Assembly: GCF_037811135.1 (NCBI RefSeq)
Contig: NZ_CP149130.1
Span: forward strand, 509,001 to 573,000
Origin: Aeromonas rivipollensis
GTDB lineage: Bacteria > Pseudomonadota > Gammaproteobacteria > Enterobacterales > Aeromonadaceae
Direction of reading: 5' to 3'
Length of the DNA: 64,000 nucleotides
A program made the translations under genes and the position numbers. The notes below the pieces were generated by a model, which saw only the letters and a list, made by a program, of their open reading frames with translations, ran no database searches and was not told the origin of the DNA. Within the stretch, counting starts at the first letter, position 1. Each line of letters begins with the position of its first letter. Shown piece by piece: positions 42,314-51,194 of the stretch.

Positions 42314-42793
42314 TCAGGATGATTCGCTATGAAGCTGGGATTGCTGATAGTTTTCCAGGCCGATGCGAGCGATGAGATCGAGCTGGGTTTCCAGCCAGTC
42401 GACGTGTTCCTCCTCGTCTTCCAGGATATCCTGGAACAGGTCACGGCTGACATAATCATGGACGGACTCGGCATAGGTGATGGCCGTTTTCAGGTCGGGA
42501 ATGGCATCCATTTCCAGTGACAGATCGCAGCGCAGCATCTCTTCGACTGTCTCACCGATACGCAGCTTGCCCAGATCCTGCAAGTTGGGCAGTCCTTCCA
42601 GAAACAGCACCCGCTTGACCAGCTCGTCGGCATGTTTCATCTCATCGATGGACTCATGATATTCCTTGTGCCCAAGCCCCTTGAGGCCCCAGTCATCGTA
42701 GATGCGGGCATGCAGGAAATATTGGTTGATGGCAACCAGCTCATTGGCCAGCACCTTGTTGAGGTGGGCAATGATTTTGGGATCTCCTTTCAT
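42314..42793 (-). CDS. bfr: Bacterioferritin
   Basis: A 159-residue heme-containing ferritin subunit for iron storage. The start at 42793 ([15 protein letters not shown]) matches E. coli Bfr and has GAGGAG 8 nt upstream; the ATG at 42799 is too close. Ferroxidase ligands Glu18, Glu51, His54, Glu94, Glu127 and His130 and the heme ligand Met52 are in place ([23 protein letters not shown]). It lies downstream of bfd on the same strand. Confidence 0.94.
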   Translation of the reverse strand: MKGDPKIIAHLNKVLANELVAINQYFLHARIYDDWGLKGLGHKEYHESIDEMKHADELVKRVLFLEGLPNLQDLGKLRIGETVEEMLRCDLSLEMDAIPDLKTAITYAESVHDYVSRDLFQDILEDEEEHVDWLETQLDLIARIGLENYQQSQLHSESS

Positions 42794-42933
42794 CGACATT
42801 ACTCCTCGTGTTCGAGCCTAGGGCACCGATCACTAGAGCTTAGTCGAGAAAAATGACCATAAGAGGATGGCGAATCGGTGCCTCCGAAAGGGAGAGCATC
42901 CGCTCGCTAAGGCGAGGGTCGGGAAGAGGTATC

Positions 42934-43140
42934 TCATGCCACTTCGTAATAAAGGGGCGCCTGCTCCGACTCCATCTTGTCGATCTCGGTGGCGATGATT
43001 TCCATCGCCATGCGCACGCATTTGCCACATTGGGCACCGACTTCCAGCGACTGTTTCAGCTGTCTGAACTCGGTCTTGCCTGCCTGTACCGCCTTGCGGA
43101 TCTGGTTATCTGTGATGCCGCGGCACAAACACACGTACAT
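42934..43140 (-). CDS. bfd: Bacterioferritin-associated ferredoxin
   Basis: A 68-residue [2Fe-2S] protein that reduces and releases iron from bacterioferritin. Cluster cysteines are Cys4, Cys6, Cys38 and Cys41 (VCLCRG and CGKC). The start at 43140 matches E. coli Bfd; an in-frame start at 43155 would add five residues. It is 140 bp upstream of bfr on the same strand. A partial Fur-box match lies upstream. Confidence 0.93.
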   Translation of the reverse strand: MYVCLCRGITDNQIRKAVQAGKTEFRQLKQSLEVGAQCGKCVRMAMEIIATEIDKMESEQAPLYYEVA

Positions 43141-43178
43141 AATAGTGGACCTCATGCTGGAATGAGATGAAATCTAAA

Positions 43179-43193
43179 TGAGAATGGTTCGTA
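43179..43193. promoter_or_regulatory. Weak Fur-box candidate upstream of bfd
   Basis: TGAGAATGGTTCGTA agrees with the 7-1-7 Fur consensus at about 9 of 14 positions; bfd is iron-repressed in many bacteria. Confidence 0.35.
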
Positions 43194-43279
43194 ATGCAAA
43201 GAACGAATGGTAATAAGATCCCCTGCTTGCCAGTGATTCTCCCCTTGAGGAGAATGCAACCATCAGAGAGGAGACGAAC

Positions 43280-43594
43280 ATGCTCAAGAAACTATTCAGT
43301 GCCCTGTTCAAGGGGCAAGCTGCCCAGATAACCGATGTCACGCCCACCGAATACGCCGGCTATCTCATTTATCCCGAACCCATGGCGGAAGGGGGGCAGT
43401 TCCGGCTTGCAGGGCGCATCACCAAGGATGTGGATGGGGTGCTGCAAACTCACCGCTTCATCCGCTCCGATCTGTTCGCCAACCCGGCCGACGCCGAGCG
43501 CTTCATGGTGCAAAAAGCCCATACCTTCATCGATCAGATGGGGGAGCGCATGTTTGAGCCACGGGTGAAGCCGGACGACAGTTCAGCCTCATGA
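43280..43594 (+). CDS. HlyU family protein
   Basis: A 104-residue protein of the small HlyU family (PF10115 type), recognised by YAGYLIYPEPMAEGGQFRLAG (split view), HRFIRSDLF and a late IDQMGERMF. Despite the family name it is not the ArsR-type HlyU regulator of Vibrio, and no HTH is visible. GAGGAG precedes the ATG. Its stop overlaps the tmcA start by ATGA, so the two genes are translationally coupled; a shared role is not known. Confidence 0.82.
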   Translation: MLKKLFSALFKGQAAQITDVTPTEYAGYLIYPEPMAEGGQFRLAGRITKDVDGVLQTHRFIRSDLFANPADAERFMVQKAHTFIDQMGERMFEPRVKPDDSSAS

Positions 43595-45663
43595 GCCCAG
43601 CCGAGGTGGATCTCTTGCGCCAGGCTCTCGCTCGCACCGGTGAGCGTCGGCTGATCTGGCTGGAAGGGCTCGAAGCCGACTGCATCAGCCGTGCCGAACC
43701 CTTGCTGGGGGAGGCTGTCTTCTGGCTGGGAGACGGCCCCGCATGCCATGGCCCGCTGCCTGCCGCCAAGGCGCTACAACGGCTGGGTCAGGAGTGCGAT
43801 ACCCTGGTGTTCAACGCCTTCAGCGGCTTTCATCCCGATGCCTTCGGCGCCTTGGCGGGCACGTTGCGCGCCGGTGGCCTGCTGCTGCTGCTGACTCCCC
43901 CCAGAGAGACGTGGCCAGCCTACCCGGATCCGGACAGGTTGCGACTGGTCGCCCAACCTGAGGATGCCAAGCTGGCGGGTCATGGTTTTATCGCCCGCGT
44001 GGTGCGGTTGCTGACAGGGGATCCAGCCCTCTCCTTGATCCCTCCCATCGGCGGCGAGTCCTGGCGTCCTATTGGCGCAAGCCGGCCATTCAGTACCGAT
44101 CAAGTCCGTGCGCTACCCGCCATTCACAAGGTGTTGCATGGTCATCGCCGCCGTCCGCTGGTGCTGAGCGCGGATCGTGGCCGCGGCAAGAGTGCGCTGC
44201 TGGGTCTGGCCAGTGCCGATCTGCTGCGCCAGGATCCCAGCCTGCAGATAGTGGTGACGGCGCCTTCCCAGGCGACCGTCGCCACACTCTTTGCCCATGC
44301 ATCGGCCGCGCAGGCAGACACGCCAGAGCGACTGGTGGGCCTGACCTATGTGTCGCCAGACCGAGTGGTTCAAGGGGATGTGCAAGCGGATCTGCTGCTG
44401 GTGGATGAGGCCGCCGCCATTCCGACCCCGCTGCTGGAGGCCATCCTGGCCCGTCACAGCCGCATCGTATTTGCCACCACCGAGCACGGCTATGAGGGGA
44501 CGGGACGTGGCTTTCATCTGCGTTTCAAGCGGGTGCTCGATAGGCAGACCCCGGATTGGCAGGAGCTGCATCTGGCGGAACCCATCCGCTGGAGCCGGCA
44601 TGATCCGCTGGAACCGCTGATCTTCCGATTGCTCGGCCTCAATGCCGACATAGTGGCACCTCAACCCCCGAAGAGACCGAGTTGGCGACGACTGGAGCAG
44701 GAGGTGCTGGCCGGGGATGAGGCTCTGCTCAATCGGGTATTCGGCCTGCTCGTCCTGGCCCATTATCAGACAAGCCCCAGCGATCTGCGGTATTTGCTGG
44801 AGAGCCCCGATCTCGACATCCACCTGCTGGAGCAGGAGAGGGAGCTGCTCGGTGTTGCCCTGGTGGCCCGGGAGGGAAACATAGCGCCAGCGCTGGCTCA
44901 TGACATCTGGGCCGGGCGAAGACGTCCCCGTGGTCATCTGCTGCCCCAGTCGCTGCTGGCACATGCCGGCTTCATCACGGCAGGGGAGCGCACCTATGCC
45001 AGGGTGATGCGCATCGCCATTCATCCCGCTTTGCATCGCCTGGGACTGGGTTCTTTGTTGCTGGCGCAGCTGGAAATGCACTACCGCACCCAGGGATACG
45101 ACTATCTGGGGTCAGCCTTTTCTGCGAGTCCCGATGTGCTGCCATTCTGGCTCAAGGGGGGCTTGACGGTATTGCGCATCGGCCTGCAGCGGGATGCAGC
45201 CAGTGGCAGCCATGCGGCCTTGTTGCTCAAACCACTGAAAGCGGAGTTCGATTCGGAGCTGACTCAATGGCGACGGCGCTTCGTGAGCCAGTTGCCCACC
45301 CTGCTGGCGGGAGAACTCAAGGGGCTGGATCCCGAACTGGTCTGGTTATGCCTGAGAGGAAACGCGGCCGCAGAGGCGCCCGATCTGGATGAGTTCGAGT
45401 ATCAGGAGATCGACTGCTTTGCCCATCATCACAAGCCGTTCGAGCTGTGCCAAGCCAGCCTGCAACGCTGGCTGGCCAGTCGGTTGACTGCGCTGGATGA
45501 GCTGCTCCCCGACGAGCGTCGGCTGCTGATCGCCCCCATCTGGCAGTATGTGCCCTGGGCCGAGTTGGCAAAGACGTTGGGTGTTGCGGGCAAGCCTGCA
45601 CTGATCAAGCAGCTGCGAAGCCTGCTGGCTCGGTTGTTGGACAAACCGGAGCCCATGGCCTGA
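43591..45663 (+). CDS. tmcA: tRNA(Met) cytidine acetyltransferase
   Basis: A 690-residue enzyme forming N4-acetylcytidine at the wobble base of elongator tRNA-Met. It has an N-terminal DUF1726 domain, an ATPase/helicase domain with Walker A DRGRGKSALLG (about residue 195) and DEAAAIP (about 272), the EHGYEGTGRGF motif, then a GNAT acetyltransferase domain with MRIAIHPALHRLGLGSLLL, and a C-terminal tail. The ATG overlaps the preceding stop codon. Length matches the family. Confidence 0.93.
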   Translation: MSPAEVDLLRQALARTGERRLIWLEGLEADCISRAEPLLGEAVFWLGDGPACHGPLPAAKALQRLGQECDTLVFNAFSGFHPDAFGALAGTLRAGGLLLLLTPPRETWPAYPDPDRLRLVAQPEDAKLAGHGFIARVVRLLTGDPALSLIPPIGGESWRPIGASRPFSTDQVRALPAIHKVLHGHRRRPLVLSADRGRGKSALLGLASADLLRQDPSLQIVVTAPSQATVATLFAHASAAQADTPERLVGLTYVSPDRVVQGDVQADLLLVDEAAAIPTPLLEAILARHSRIVFATTEHGYEGTGRGFHLRFKRVLDRQTPDWQELHLAEPIRWSRHDPLEPLIFRLLGLNADIVAPQPPKRPSWRRLEQEVLAGDEALLNRVFGLLVLAHYQTSPSDLRYLLESPDLDIHLLEQERELLGVALVAREGNIAPALAHDIWAGRRRPRGHLLPQSLLAHAGFITAGERTYARVMRIAIHPALHRLGLGSLLLAQLEMHYRTQGYDYLGSAFSASPDVLPFWLKGGLTVLRIGLQRDAASGSHAALLLKPLKAEFDSELTQWRRRFVSQLPTLLAGELKGLDPELVWLCLRGNAAAEAPDLDEFEYQEIDCFAHHHKPFELCQASLQRWLASRLTALDELLPDERRLLIAPIWQYVPWAELAKTLGVAGKPALIKQLRSLLARLLDKPEPMA

Positions 45664-45722
45664 CAGCGAAGAGATGGCCACGGTGGTACGAGAAGACGCC
45701 GCTGGTTGCCACAGATGAACTA

Positions 45723-45752
45723 GGGGCCCGGGTGGCCCCTTCTCTTTTGTCG
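45723..45752 (+). terminator. Terminator after tmcA
   Basis: GGGGCC / GGCCCC stem with a CGGGT loop and a T-rich tail. The rest of the gap to 46030 holds no gene; it must contain the oxidase promoter, which I could not place. Confidence 0.7.
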
Positions 45753-46030
45753 AGCGGCCATGGCCGCTCGCTACCGGATGGAGCCCGCGATTGAGCCGTT
45801 CAGGGCTATGCCATGGGACTATGGCCACCGCCAGCACACCTCTCATTTATCCCGGATAGGATGCCAACTGCTCTGACTAGCCCCCGTCATCCGGCATCAG
45901 TTTGGTTTTTTCAGAATATGGACTAATACTTGAGTGTGACTGAACGTTTAATAAATGCATTATTTTCAGATGGTTAGCGTTTAAGCTGTCAATGCTTGCC
46001 ATCTTTTCTAACGTGCACAGGGAGTGCAAT

Positions 46031-47191
46031 GTGGGAAAAAATGCAATCAACCATGGCGCATGGATGGTGTGGCTCGCCAGCAGCAGTGTTTCCGCCAACG
46101 ACATCACATTCAACATGACACGCGGGGCGACCGCGATCAGCCAGCAGGTCTATGACCTGCATATGACGATCTTCTATATTTGCTGCGCCATTGGCCTTAT
46201 CGTCTTCGGGGCCATGCTCTGGTCCATAGTCCACCACAGAAAGTCTCGCGGCGCCAAGGCCGCCCAATTCCACGAGAGTACCCGCATCGAGCTGCTGTGG
46301 ACGGCCATCCCGGTGCTGATCCTGGTCGCCATGGCGGCCCCGGCGACCTCGACATTGCTGAAGATGGAGGATACCTCCAAAGCCGAGCTGACCGTGCTCA
46401 TCACGGGCTCGCAATGGAAATGGCATTACAAATACCTCGAGCATCCGGTGGAATTTTACTCCTTGCTGGCGACCAGCAAGAAGCAGATCTCGGGCGACGA
46501 GCCCAAGAGCGGCACCTATCTGCTGGAAGTGGATCAGCCTCTGGTGTTGCCCGTTGGCAAGAAGATCCGATTTCTGATGACCTCGGATGACGTCATTCAC
46601 TCCTGGTGGGTTCCGGCCTTTGCCGTGAAGAAAGATGCCAATCCCGGTTACATCAACGAATCCTGGACCCGGATCGACAAGGCTGGCACCTACCGAGGGC
46701 AGTGTGCCGAGCTGTGCGGTAAAGACCACGGCTTCATGCCCATAGTGGTGGTGGCCAAACCGGCCGGGGAGTTCGATGGCTGGATCGCCAAGACAGCGGC
46801 AGATCAGGCGGCAGCCAAGGCCCAGCAGCAGGACCTGGCCAGCCAGACCATGACGCTGCCGCAGGCTATGGAGCTGGGAGAGAAGGTGTTCCTGGGTCAT
46901 TGCGCCGCCTGCCATCAACCCGCGGGTACGGGGTTGCCCGGCATCTTCCCGGCCCTCAAGGGCAGCAAGGTGGCGACACTGCCAGAACATAGGGACCAGC
47001 ACCTGGACATAGTCCTGCATGGCAAGAGCGGGACTGCGATGCAGCCCTTCGGCAAGCAGCTGACGGCGCAGGAACTCGCCGCCGTCGTAACATACGAGCG
47101 CAATGCCTGGGACAACAAGACCGGTGATGTCATTCAGGCTGCAGAGGTGCAGTCCCTTCTGAACCCCGTCGATCCAAACAAGGACAAGTGA
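46031..47191 (+). CDS. coxB: Cytochrome c oxidase subunit II with fused cytochrome c domain (caa3 type)
   Basis: A 386-residue subunit that passes electrons from cytochrome c to subunit I. A short N-terminal hydrophobic leader is followed by two TM helices. Next is a cupredoxin domain with the CuA site (CAELCGKDHGFM, near residue 227) and aromatic patch SQWKWHYKY. A C-terminal class I heme c domain ends the protein (GHCAACH near 291, Met ligand in GTAMQPFG). GTG at 46031 has GGGAG-type spacing of 6 nt. First gene of the oxidase operon. Confidence 0.92.
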   Translation: MGKNAINHGAWMVWLASSSVSANDITFNMTRGATAISQQVYDLHMTIFYICCAIGLIVFGAMLWSIVHHRKSRGAKAAQFHESTRIELLWTAIPVLILVAMAAPATSTLLKMEDTSKAELTVLITGSQWKWHYKYLEHPVEFYSLLATSKKQISGDEPKSGTYLLEVDQPLVLPVGKKIRFLMTSDDVIHSWWVPAFAVKKDANPGYINESWTRIDKAGTYRGQCAELCGKDHGFMPIVVVAKPAGEFDGWIAKTAADQAAAKAQQQDLASQTMTLPQAMELGEKVFLGHCAACHQPAGTGLPGIFPALKGSKVATLPEHRDQHLDIVLHGKSGTAMQPFGKQLTAQELAAVVTYERNAWDNKTGDVIQAAEVQSLLNPVDPNKDK

Positions 47192-47200
47192 GGCGCCAGC

Positions 47201-48787
47201 ATGAGTGATGGAATCACGGATACCCTGCACAGCGAGCACGCCCACCAACCTGCATCGGGCCTGAGGCGCTGGCTATACACCACGAATCACAAAGATATCG
47301 GCACCCTCTATCTGCTGTTCGCCCTGACCATGTTTTTCACCGGTGGCGCCATGGCTATGGTCATTCGGGCCGAGTTGTTCCAGCCTGGGCTGCAACTGGT
47401 CGAGCCCCTGTTCTTCAACCAGATGACCACTGTGCATGGCCTCATCATGGTCTTTGGCGCCGTGATGCCAGCCTTCACTGGCCTCGCCAACTGGCTGATC
47501 CCCATCATGATCGGGGCCCCGGACATGGCACTGCCCCGAATGAACAACTGGAGCTTCTGGATCCTGCCGCTTGCGTTTCTGATCCTGCTGTCGAGCCTGT
47601 TCATGGAGGGCGGTGGCCCCAGCTCGGGCTGGACCTTCTATGCCCCCCTGTCCACTAAGTACAGCGGCAACAGCACGGCGCTGTTCGTTTTCGCCATCCA
47701 CATCATGGGGATTTCATCCATCATGGGGGCCATCAACGTCATCGTCACCATCTTCAACCTGCGGGCGCCGGGCATGGGCTGGATGAAGATGCCGTTGTTT
47801 GTCTGGACCTGGCTTATCACGGCCTTCCTGCTCATCGCTGTCATGCCGGTCCTGGCGGCAGCGGTGACCATGGTACTGACGGACAAATATTTCGGTACCA
47901 GCTTCTTCGATGCGGCCGGGGGCGGGGATCCTGTGCTGTTCCAGCATATCTTCTGGTTCTTTGGCCATCCGGAGGTGTACATCATGATTCTGCCGGCCTT
48001 TGGCATCGTCTCCAGCATCATTCCCACCTTCTCTCGCAAGAAACTGTTTGGCTATCGCTCCATGGTCTATGCCACCAGCAGCATCGCCTTGCTCTCCTTC
48101 ATGGTCTGGGCTCACCACATGTTTACGACAGGGTTGCCCGTGGTCGCCGAGCTGTTCTTCATGTACGCCACCATGCTGATCGCGGTGCCGACCGGGGTGA
48201 AGGTATTCAACTGGGTTGCCACCATGTGGCGGGGGTCATTGACGTTCGAGACCCCCATGCTGTTTGCCATCGCCTTCATCACCCTGTTCACCATAGGTGG
48301 CTTCTCGGGGTTGATGCTGGCCATGATCCCGGCCGATTTCCAATATCACGATACCTATTTTGTCGTGGCCCATTTCCATTATGTGCTGGTCACCGGCGCC
48401 GTCTTCTCGATCCTGGCCGCCGCTTATTACTGGTTGCCCAAATGGACGGGACACATGTATGACGAGCGACTCGGGCAGTGGCATTTCTGGTGCTCGCTCA
48501 TTTCGGTCAATGTGCTCTTCTTCCCCATGCATTTCGTCGGTCTGGCAGGCATGCCCCGTCGCATTCCGGATTACGCGCTGCAGTTTGCCGACTTCAACAT
48601 GCTGATCAGTCTCGGCGGTTTCGCCTTCGGGCTGTCGCAGTTGCTGTTCGTCTGGGGGGTGATCAAGTGCATCAGAGGAGGCAGGCAAGCGAGCAATCAG
48701 GTGTGGGAAGGGGCGGAGGGGCTGGAGTGGACGCTCTCATCCCCCCCTCCCTACCACAGCTTCAAGACCCCGCCAGAGGTGCGGTAA
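47201..48787 (+). CDS. ctaD: Cytochrome c oxidase subunit I
   Basis: A 528-residue, 12-TM heme-copper oxidase core. Ligand and channel features seen: the low-spin heme His in MTTVHGLIMVF, CuB/tyrosine motif FWFFGHPEVYIMILPAFG (with the cross-linked His-Tyr), the paired CuB histidines in VWAHHMFTTG and the heme ligands in VVAHFHYVLVTGA. It reduces oxygen to water and pumps protons. GAGG precedes the ATG, 9 bp after coxB. Confidence 0.95.
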   Translation: MSDGITDTLHSEHAHQPASGLRRWLYTTNHKDIGTLYLLFALTMFFTGGAMAMVIRAELFQPGLQLVEPLFFNQMTTVHGLIMVFGAVMPAFTGLANWLIPIMIGAPDMALPRMNNWSFWILPLAFLILLSSLFMEGGGPSSGWTFYAPLSTKYSGNSTALFVFAIHIMGISSIMGAINVIVTIFNLRAPGMGWMKMPLFVWTWLITAFLLIAVMPVLAAAVTMVLTDKYFGTSFFDAAGGGDPVLFQHIFWFFGHPEVYIMILPAFGIVSSIIPTFSRKKLFGYRSMVYATSSIALLSFMVWAHHMFTTGLPVVAELFFMYATMLIAVPTGVKVFNWVATMWRGSLTFETPMLFAIAFITLFTIGGFSGLMLAMIPADFQYHDTYFVVAHFHYVLVTGAVFSILAAAYYWLPKWTGHMYDERLGQWHFWCSLISVNVLFFPMHFVGLAGMPRRIPDYALQFADFNMLISLGGFAFGLSQLLFVWGVIKCIRGGRQASNQVWEGAEGLEWTLSSPPPYHSFKTPPEVR

Positions 48788-48796
48788 GGAGGCCAT

Positions 48797-49351
48797 ATGG
48801 CTCAGGTCAATCACGGTCCCCTGCTCAGAAAGCTGGCCCTGGTGGTGCTTGTCATGTTCGGGTTCGCTTTTGCACTGGTGCCGCTGTATGACGTCTTCTG
48901 CAGGATCACTGGCCTCAACGGCAAGACTGCAGTACAGCCTGCTACGGTTGAGCGAGCTGTGATCGACAGCAAACGGACCATCCAGATCGAGTTTCTTGCC
49001 CATGCGGACACCCAGATGCCGTGGCAGTTCAGCGGCGAAACGGCGCGGTTGTCGGTGCGGCCGGGTGAAATGAAGCTGGTCAATTATCGGGTGTTCAATC
49101 CCACCGATCGCACCATGATTGGTCAGGCGGTGCCGTCGGTCTCGCCCGGTCCCGCCGCCGCCTATTTGAAGAAAGTGGAGTGTTTTTGCTTCAACCGTCA
49201 GGAGTTGCAGGCGGGGGAGAGCAAGCTGATGCCGCTCAAGTTTTATGTCGACCCCGATTTGCCCGACAACATAAACACCATCACGCTCTCCTATTCACTC
49301 TATGACATCACTCAGTCCACCCCAGCCCCGACGCTGGCGCAGAGGAAATAA
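48797..49351 (+). CDS. ctaG: Cytochrome c oxidase assembly protein, copper chaperone CtaG/Cox11
   Basis: A 184-residue protein with one N-terminal TM (about 12-33) and a periplasmic domain. It inserts CuB into subunit I. The copper-binding cysteines are in VECFCFNRQEL and the first Cys in YDVFCRITGLNG. AAGGAGG precedes the ATG. It lies between subunits I and III, the usual proteobacterial order. Confidence 0.93.
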   Translation: MAQVNHGPLLRKLALVVLVMFGFAFALVPLYDVFCRITGLNGKTAVQPATVERAVIDSKRTIQIEFLAHADTQMPWQFSGETARLSVRPGEMKLVNYRVFNPTDRTMIGQAVPSVSPGPAAAYLKKVECFCFNRQELQAGESKLMPLKFYVDPDLPDNINTITLSYSLYDITQSTPAPTLAQRK

Positions 49352-49353
49352 TC

Positions 49354-50235
49354 ATGGCCAAAGTGAACCAGACGTATTATGTCCCGGACCAGAGCCGCTG
49401 GCCCATCATAGGGGCGGTGGCCTTGTTTTTCCTGGCTTTCGGAGCGGGGCATCTGGTCAATGAAGTGGCGAGCAAGCAGGACGGGGTCGGCCGGTATTTG
49501 ATGATGGCTGGCGTTGCCTTGCTGGTTTTCATGCTGTTTGGCTGGTTTCGCCACATCATCCAGGAGTCCATGACCGGGCTCTACAGCGCCCAGATGGATC
49601 GCTCCTTCCGGCAAGGCATGGTCTGGTTCATCTTCTCCGAAGTGATGTTCTTCCTGGCCTTCTTCGGGGTGCTGTTTTATGCCCGCCAGCTTGCGATGCC
49701 CTGGCTGGATGGCGCGGGCAACAAGGCGATGACGGCACAGTTGCTGTGGCCGGATTTCTCGGCGCACTGGCCCATGGTCAAGACCCCTGGAGGGACCACG
49801 ACCCAGGCCATGCCCTGGCACGGTATCCCCCTCATCAATACCCTGATCCTGCTCGGATCCTCCGTCACCCTGCTGTTTGCACATACCGGGCTGGAAAATG
49901 GCAAACGCAGTCGTCTCAAGGGAATGCTGCTTGTGACCGTACTGCTCGGGTTGGCGTTCCTCTGGCTGCAAGGCTATGAATACCTGCATGCGTACCGGGA
50001 TCTGGGGCTGCGACTGGACTCCGGCATCTACGGCAATACCTTCTTCATCCTGACCGGATTCCATGGCTTGCATGTCACCCTGGGGACTGTATTCCTGCTG
50101 ATCATATGGCTGCGGATAGTGCTGAAGGATCACTTCACCGCCGAGCGCCACTTCGCCTTCCAGGCCGCGGCCTGGTACTGGCACTTCGTCGATGTGGTCT
50201 GGCTCTGCCTCTTCGTGTTCGTCTACCTCCTCTGA
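49354..50235 (+). CDS. ctaE: Cytochrome c oxidase subunit III
   Basis: A 293-residue, seven-TM subunit. Family motifs include FSEVMFFLAFFGVLFYARQL, WHGIPLINTLILLGSSVT, GFHGLHVTLGTVFL and the closing WYWHFVDVVWLCLFVFVYLL. It follows ctaG by 2 bp, so translation is probably coupled. Confidence 0.94.
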   Translation: MAKVNQTYYVPDQSRWPIIGAVALFFLAFGAGHLVNEVASKQDGVGRYLMMAGVALLVFMLFGWFRHIIQESMTGLYSAQMDRSFRQGMVWFIFSEVMFFLAFFGVLFYARQLAMPWLDGAGNKAMTAQLLWPDFSAHWPMVKTPGGTTTQAMPWHGIPLINTLILLGSSVTLLFAHTGLENGKRSRLKGMLLVTVLLGLAFLWLQGYEYLHAYRDLGLRLDSGIYGNTFFILTGFHGLHVTLGTVFLLIIWLRIVLKDHFTAERHFAFQAAAWYWHFVDVVWLCLFVFVYLL

Positions 50236-50243
50236 GGTCGGGA

Positions 50244-50450
50244 TCAGTAAGGGCGCGGGTTGGGCTCCAGCCAGCCCATCATCAGGGAGAGCAGCAGGAT
50301 GACGACCACCAGCAGGGAAAAGAACACCCGGCGCCCCAGCGGGGCCGACATCTTCTGGGGGTGACCCGTGGTCATCATCAACCAGAGGGCATGAAACAGT
50401 TGTCCTATGATGAGCAGCAGCATCAGTACCAGCACTATCTTGATCAACAT
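50244..50450 (-). CDS. DUF2909-type twin-transmembrane protein
   Basis: A 68-residue protein with two TM helices (about 3-22 and 42-61) joined by a short basic loop. Small genes of this type sit on the opposite strand in many cox operons, between subunit III and SURF1; no function is established. GGAGG precedes the ATG. Its start codon is only 18 bp from the divergent SURF1 start. Confidence 0.78.
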   Translation of the reverse strand: MLIKIVLVLMLLLIIGQLFHALWLMMTTGHPQKMSAPLGRRVFFSLLVVVILLLSLMMGWLEPNPRPY

Positions 50451-50468
50451 GTTGGAGCCCTCCGTTAT

Positions 50469-51194
50469 ATGCGTGACATGGCAACATGGGATAAGCAGCG
50501 ACCATGGCATCACAGGCGCTGGATCGTACTGATGTTCACTCTGGTTGTGACGGCCGGTTTGTGCAAGCTGTCGCTCTGGCAGTGGCAGCGTGGGATGGAG
50601 AAAGAGGCCTGGCTGGGGCGGATGGCGGTGGCACAGCAGGTGGCACCAATGACGCTTTCCCGGATCGACTGGCACAATCTTGAGTCACTGGACGGCATGT
50701 CACTGGGAGGGGAGGTCGAATGGGTGTCCCCTCATGTCTGGCTGCTGGACAACCAGGCGGTGGCGGGCGAGATCGGCTATGACGTCATCATACCGGTACG
50801 CGCCGGTGATGCCCGTCCCTTGTTGCTGGTCAATCTGGGCTGGGTGCCTGCACCCGCCAGCAGGCAGCAACTGCCAGGGCCCGTCATCCCGGCAACTCTG
50901 GAGCTCGACGGTCTGCTGCGCACGACCCCCGGTGGCGTCTTGCTGGGTCAGAACATCGAATCCGGCCCCTATCCTAACCGGCTGCAGTCCATCAGGGTGG
51001 ATGCCCTGAGCGAGATCCTCGGTTCACCCCTCGCCGATGCCGTGTTTTATCAAAGGCACACACCCTTCCTCTATCACTACCAGCCGAATGTCATGCCGCC
51101 CGAGAAGCACAGGGCATATGCAGTGCAATGGCTTGGGCTGGCGCTGGTGATGCTGGTGGGGGGCTTGGTGCTGACAAGGAGGTTGTCCCCATGA
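50469..51194 (+). CDS. SURF1 family cytochrome oxidase assembly protein
   Basis: A 241-residue protein with a TM helix near each end and a periplasmic domain between. It carries SURF1 features: LSLWQWQRGMEKE after the first helix, LLVNLGWVPAP and the YAVQWLGLALVMLVGG ending. It assists heme A insertion into subunit I. The start is 50469 or 50478; a GGAG lies 11 nt before the first. Its stop overlaps the next start by ATGA. Confidence 0.86.
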   Translation: MRDMATWDKQRPWHHRRWIVLMFTLVVTAGLCKLSLWQWQRGMEKEAWLGRMAVAQQVAPMTLSRIDWHNLESLDGMSLGGEVEWVSPHVWLLDNQAVAGEIGYDVIIPVRAGDARPLLLVNLGWVPAPASRQQLPGPVIPATLELDGLLRTTPGGVLLGQNIESGPYPNRLQSIRVDALSEILGSPLADAVFYQRHTPFLYHYQPNVMPPEKHRAYAVQWLGLALVMLVGGLVLTRRLSP

